Part shown: piece after piece, positions 13,582-15,195 of the stretch
Numbering within the stretch: the first letter of the stretch is position 1
How the letters are laid out: each line of letters opens with the position of its first letter
Translations under genes and position numbers: made by a program
The notes under the pieces: generated by a model
Databases searched by the model: none
What the model was told of the DNA's origin: nothing
What the model saw: only the letters and a program-made list of their open reading frames with translations
DNA from: Gemmatimonadota bacterium
Lineage (GTDB): Bacteria; Gemmatimonadota; Gemmatimonadetes; Longimicrobiales; RSA9
Assembly: GCA_016207445.1 (NCBI GenBank)
Contig: JACQPS010000146.1
Location: 1 to 15,195 of the forward strand
Direction: 5' to 3'
DNA: 15,195 bases

Positions 13582-13681
13582 AAGTGCCGCCGTTCAAGTG
13601 CCGCCGTTCAAGTGCCGCCGTTCAAGTGCCGCCGTTCAAGTGCCGCCGTTCAAGTGCCGCCGTTCAAGTGCCGCAGTTCGA
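13576..13681. repeat. Tandem 14-bp repeat array B (six perfect units with decayed flanks)
   Basis: The unit GTGCCGCCGTTCAA occurs six times without change at 13584, 13598, 13612, 13626, 13640 and 13654. A shortened copy (GTGCCGAA) precedes at 13576 and a decayed seventh (GTGCCGCAGTTCGA) follows at 13668. The array ends two bases before the trpA stop codon at 13683. In reverse complement the unit is GGCACTTGAACGGC, which matches the array A unit (GGCACTCGAGAAGC) at 10 of 14 positions, so the two arrays are inverted relatives. Confidence 0.97.
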
Positions 13682-13682
13682 T

Positions 13683-14495
13683 TCACTGATCGACTGCATC
13701 GACCGCGTCGCGCAACGACGCCACGAACTTCTCCGCCCCCACCGGCCCGCCCCGATCGAGCGCATCGATGAGCGCGCTTCCGACCACCACCCCGTCCGCC
13801 ACGCGTGCCACCTCCGCAGCCTGAGCGGCCGTCGAGATGCCGAAGCCGACCGCAATGGGCACGCGGGTGAACCGGCGCAGCGCCGCCACCTCATCCGCGA
13901 GCCGCGCGCGCAGCTCGGTCCGCGCGCCCGTCACGCCCGTGCGTGAGATGTAATACAGGAACCCCTGGGCGCGCCGCGCGATTTCGCGCACGCGGGCCGG
14001 CGGGGTCGTGGGCGCGAGCAGGCGCACCAGCGCGAGCGGCGCCCGTTCGAACGCCGCCTCCAGCTCGCGGTCGCTGCCCACGGGCAGATCGGTGAGCAGC
14101 ACGCCGTCCGCGCCTGCCGCGCTCGCAGCGCGCAGGAAACGTTCGACGCCGTAGGCCAGCACCGGGTTCAGGTACGTGAACAGGACGACGGCGGTCTCTC
14201 GAGACCGGCGGAAGTCCGCCAGCGCGTCCAGAGTCCAGGCGAGCGTTGCGCCGCGCTGGAGCGCGCGCTCCGAAGCGTGCTGGATCGTCGCGCCGTCGGC
14301 GAGCGGATCACTGAACGGAACTCCCAGCTCGAGGACGTCGGCGCCCGCATCCGCCAGGCGCAGCAGCAGCTCCGGTGTTTCCTGCGGATCGGGGTAGCCC
14401 GCGGTGAGGTACGGGATCAGGGCCCGGCGGCCGGCGGCTCGCCATGCCGCGAAGCGCGCCGCCAGCCGGTCGGCCTCAGATGAAGTAGTCCCCAA
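13683..14495 (-). CDS. trpA: Tryptophan synthase alpha subunit
   Basis: A TIM-barrel enzyme of about 270 residues that splits indole-3-glycerol phosphate into indole and glyceraldehyde 3-phosphate; indole passes to the beta subunit. Catalytic Glu56 and Asp67 lie in LELGVPFSDPLADG (55-68), matching Glu49 and Asp60 of the Salmonella enzyme. LIPYLTAGYPD (26-36), YYISRTGVTG (181-190), VGFGIST (216-222) and GVVVGSALI (235-243) are also conserved. No ATG or GTG start is available near the expected N terminus. The TTG at 14495 lies 20 bp inside the HD-GYP gene and has no ribosome-binding site; a CTG about 30 bp downstream, preceded by GAGG, is an alternative. trpB is not next to it in the window. 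The stop almost touches repeat array B. Confidence 0.94.
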   Translation of the reverse strand: MGTTSSEADRLAARFAAWRAAGRRALIPYLTAGYPDPQETPELLLRLADAGADVLELGVPFSDPLADGATIQHASERALQRGATLAWTLDALADFRRSRETAVVLFTYLNPVLAYGVERFLRAASAAGADGVLLTDLPVGSDRELEAAFERAPLALVRLLAPTTPPARVREIARRAQGFLYYISRTGVTGARTELRARLADEVAALRRFTRVPIAVGFGISTAAQAAEVARVADGVVVGSALIDALDRGGPVGAEKFVASLRDAVDAVDQ

Positions 14496-15195
14496 TGTTA
14501 AGCCCGTACTTCGCCGGGTCGGTGGTTTTTACGATGGTGCGGCGGGGGCGACCCGTCGCCGGGTCGAGTTCGGAGAGGTCCGCGCTCTCGGGATTCGCGA
14601 GCGGCATGCCCAGCGGGTTCGAGATGATCTTCACCACCGGCTGGTGGATGCGCATGGGATCCGGGTTCGGCGACACCACCACGGCCAGCTCGAACGTATC
14701 CAGGATCACCAGCGTACCGACGGGGAAGATCCCGGTGATGTTGATGAACGCCTTCACCACCAGCGCATCGAAGCCGCGCTTGGGGTTGTCCCGCATCTCG
14801 CGCAGCACTCCATCCGGCGGCCACGGCAGCGCCTGATAGCTCCGCTTCGAGGTACCCGCGTCGAACCCGTCTGCCACCGCCACGATGCGGCTGAAGAGGC
14901 CGGGGCTGCGCGACCGCCGGTTCGGCGGATAGCCGGTCAGATCGATCTTCATGTGGTGCTCGTACGCCAGGAGCATGGCGCGGAACGGCACCTCGGAGAA
15001 GCCGTGCATCGAGAAGAGCGACAGCAGCCCGAGCGCGGTGTGGTCCTTCATTTCGGCGAACTCGGCATCGTTGAGCGGCCCCGTCTTGTTCGTGATCTCG
15101 GGGCTGATCCGCATCTTGCCGATGTCGTGGAAGAGCGCGCCCAGGCCGAGCTCGTAGAGCTGGACCTTCGAGAGTCCGAGCTTCTGTCCCAGCAC
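14476..15195 (-). CDS. HD-GYP domain protein, C-terminal part (cut by right edge)
   Basis: The 239 visible residues begin inside an HD-GYP domain and end at a TGA at 14478-14476. Key features are HDIGK at 24-28, a conserved His in KDHTALG (50-56), HH at 80-81 followed by GYP at 88-90, and VADGFDAGTSKRSYQ (106-120). This fits cyclic-di-GMP phosphodiesterases of the HD-GYP type. A C-terminal tail (about 140-239) includes GIFPVGTLVILDTFELAVVV and probably a small beta-rich unit, also seen in other HD-GYP-like proteins. The N terminus, possibly with a sensor domain, lies beyond the window. It overlaps the putative trpA start by 20 bp. Whether it hydrolyses c-di-GMP cannot be told from this fragment. 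Confidence 0.88.
   Translation of the reverse strand: MLGQKLGLSKVQLYELGLGALFHDIGKMRISPEITNKTGPLNDAEFAEMKDHTALGLLSLFSMHGFSEVPFRAMLLAYEHHMKIDLTGYPPNRRSRSPGLFSRIVAVADGFDAGTSKRSYQALPWPPDGVLREMRDNPKRGFDALVVKAFINITGIFPVGTLVILDTFELAVVVSPNPDPMRIHQPVVKIISNPLGMPLANPESADLSELDPATGRPRRTIVKTTDPAKYGLNIGDYFI

Noticed and set aside
13501..13681. CRISPR array
   Set aside because: Repeats are head-to-tail without spacers, only 14 bp long, and no cas gene is near.
13415..13771. Open frame reading the 14-bp arrays as a repeat protein
   Set aside because: A 14-bp unit shifts frame, so the protein period would be 14 residues per three units. The frame overlaps the ends of rqcH and trpA out of frame and has no ribosome-binding site; openness follows from the lack of stops in the repeats.
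1..15195. Defence island, toxin-antitoxin pair, prophage or biosynthetic cluster
   Set aside because: All recognised genes are housekeeping or small envelope genes. No nuclease, reverse transcriptase, integrase or toxin motif was seen.

Overview
This window is a dense, GC-rich stretch of bacterial chromosome. It looks like a core housekeeping region and carries no mobile element. Intergenic gaps are short (the longest is 203 bp) and many genes overlap by 1-8 bp. GTG or TTG starts are frequent (mgtE, the DUF502 gene, panC, the LytR_C gene, rqcH, ptsN, trpA). The phylum Gemmatimonadota or a similar high-GC group is my best guess. It rests on base composition, the small lipocalin-like lipoprotein and the gene order, and is an inference, not something shown.

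Layout. (1) Positions 1-5150, minus strand, read right to left: vanZ-like gene, aspS, phoH (ybeZ-type), ybeY, a DUF502 membrane protein and mgtE, which is cut by the left edge. Stops and starts overlap or nearly touch throughout, so this is probably one operon joining Asp-tRNA synthesis, rRNA maturation (PhoH-like ATPase plus YbeY) and Mg2+ uptake. (2) Positions 5151-5327 form a gene-free divergent region with an A+T-richer patch. (3) Positions 5328-6187, plus strand: a small lipoprotein and a one-TM SHOCT-like protein. (4) Positions 6189-6683, minus strand: a PtsN-type PTS IIA protein, whose stop is one base from that of the SHOCT gene. (5) Positions 6732-8789, plus strand: an outer-membrane beta-barrel-like protein and rlmN. 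(6) Positions 8790-8921: a convergent spacer holding a long imperfect hairpin made of 8-bp repeats. (7) Positions 8922-11709, minus strand, read right to left: panB, panC, yqeK (HD hydrolase) and a membrane-anchored LytR_C protein, with every junction touching or overlapping. (8) Positions 11812-13479, plus strand: rqcH/NFACT, the ribosome quality-control factor, divergent from panB. (9) Positions 13480-13682: a convergent spacer with two arrays of 14-bp tandem repeats that are inverted relatives of each other. (10) Positions 13683-15195, minus strand: an HD-GYP protein cut by the right edge, then trpA with a TTG start inside the HD-GYP gene.

I found no CRISPR array, transposase, integrase, tRNA, rRNA or recognisable defence cassette. 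The most unusual structure is the pair of 14-bp repeat arrays at 13501-13681. Arranged as opposing arms, they could fold into a ladder of five 6-7 bp stems in a transcript from either strand. Next is the 107-bp hairpin at 8804-8910. Both lie in convergent gaps between stop codons, so a role in ending or insulating converging transcripts is the simplest idea, but the sequence does not prove it.
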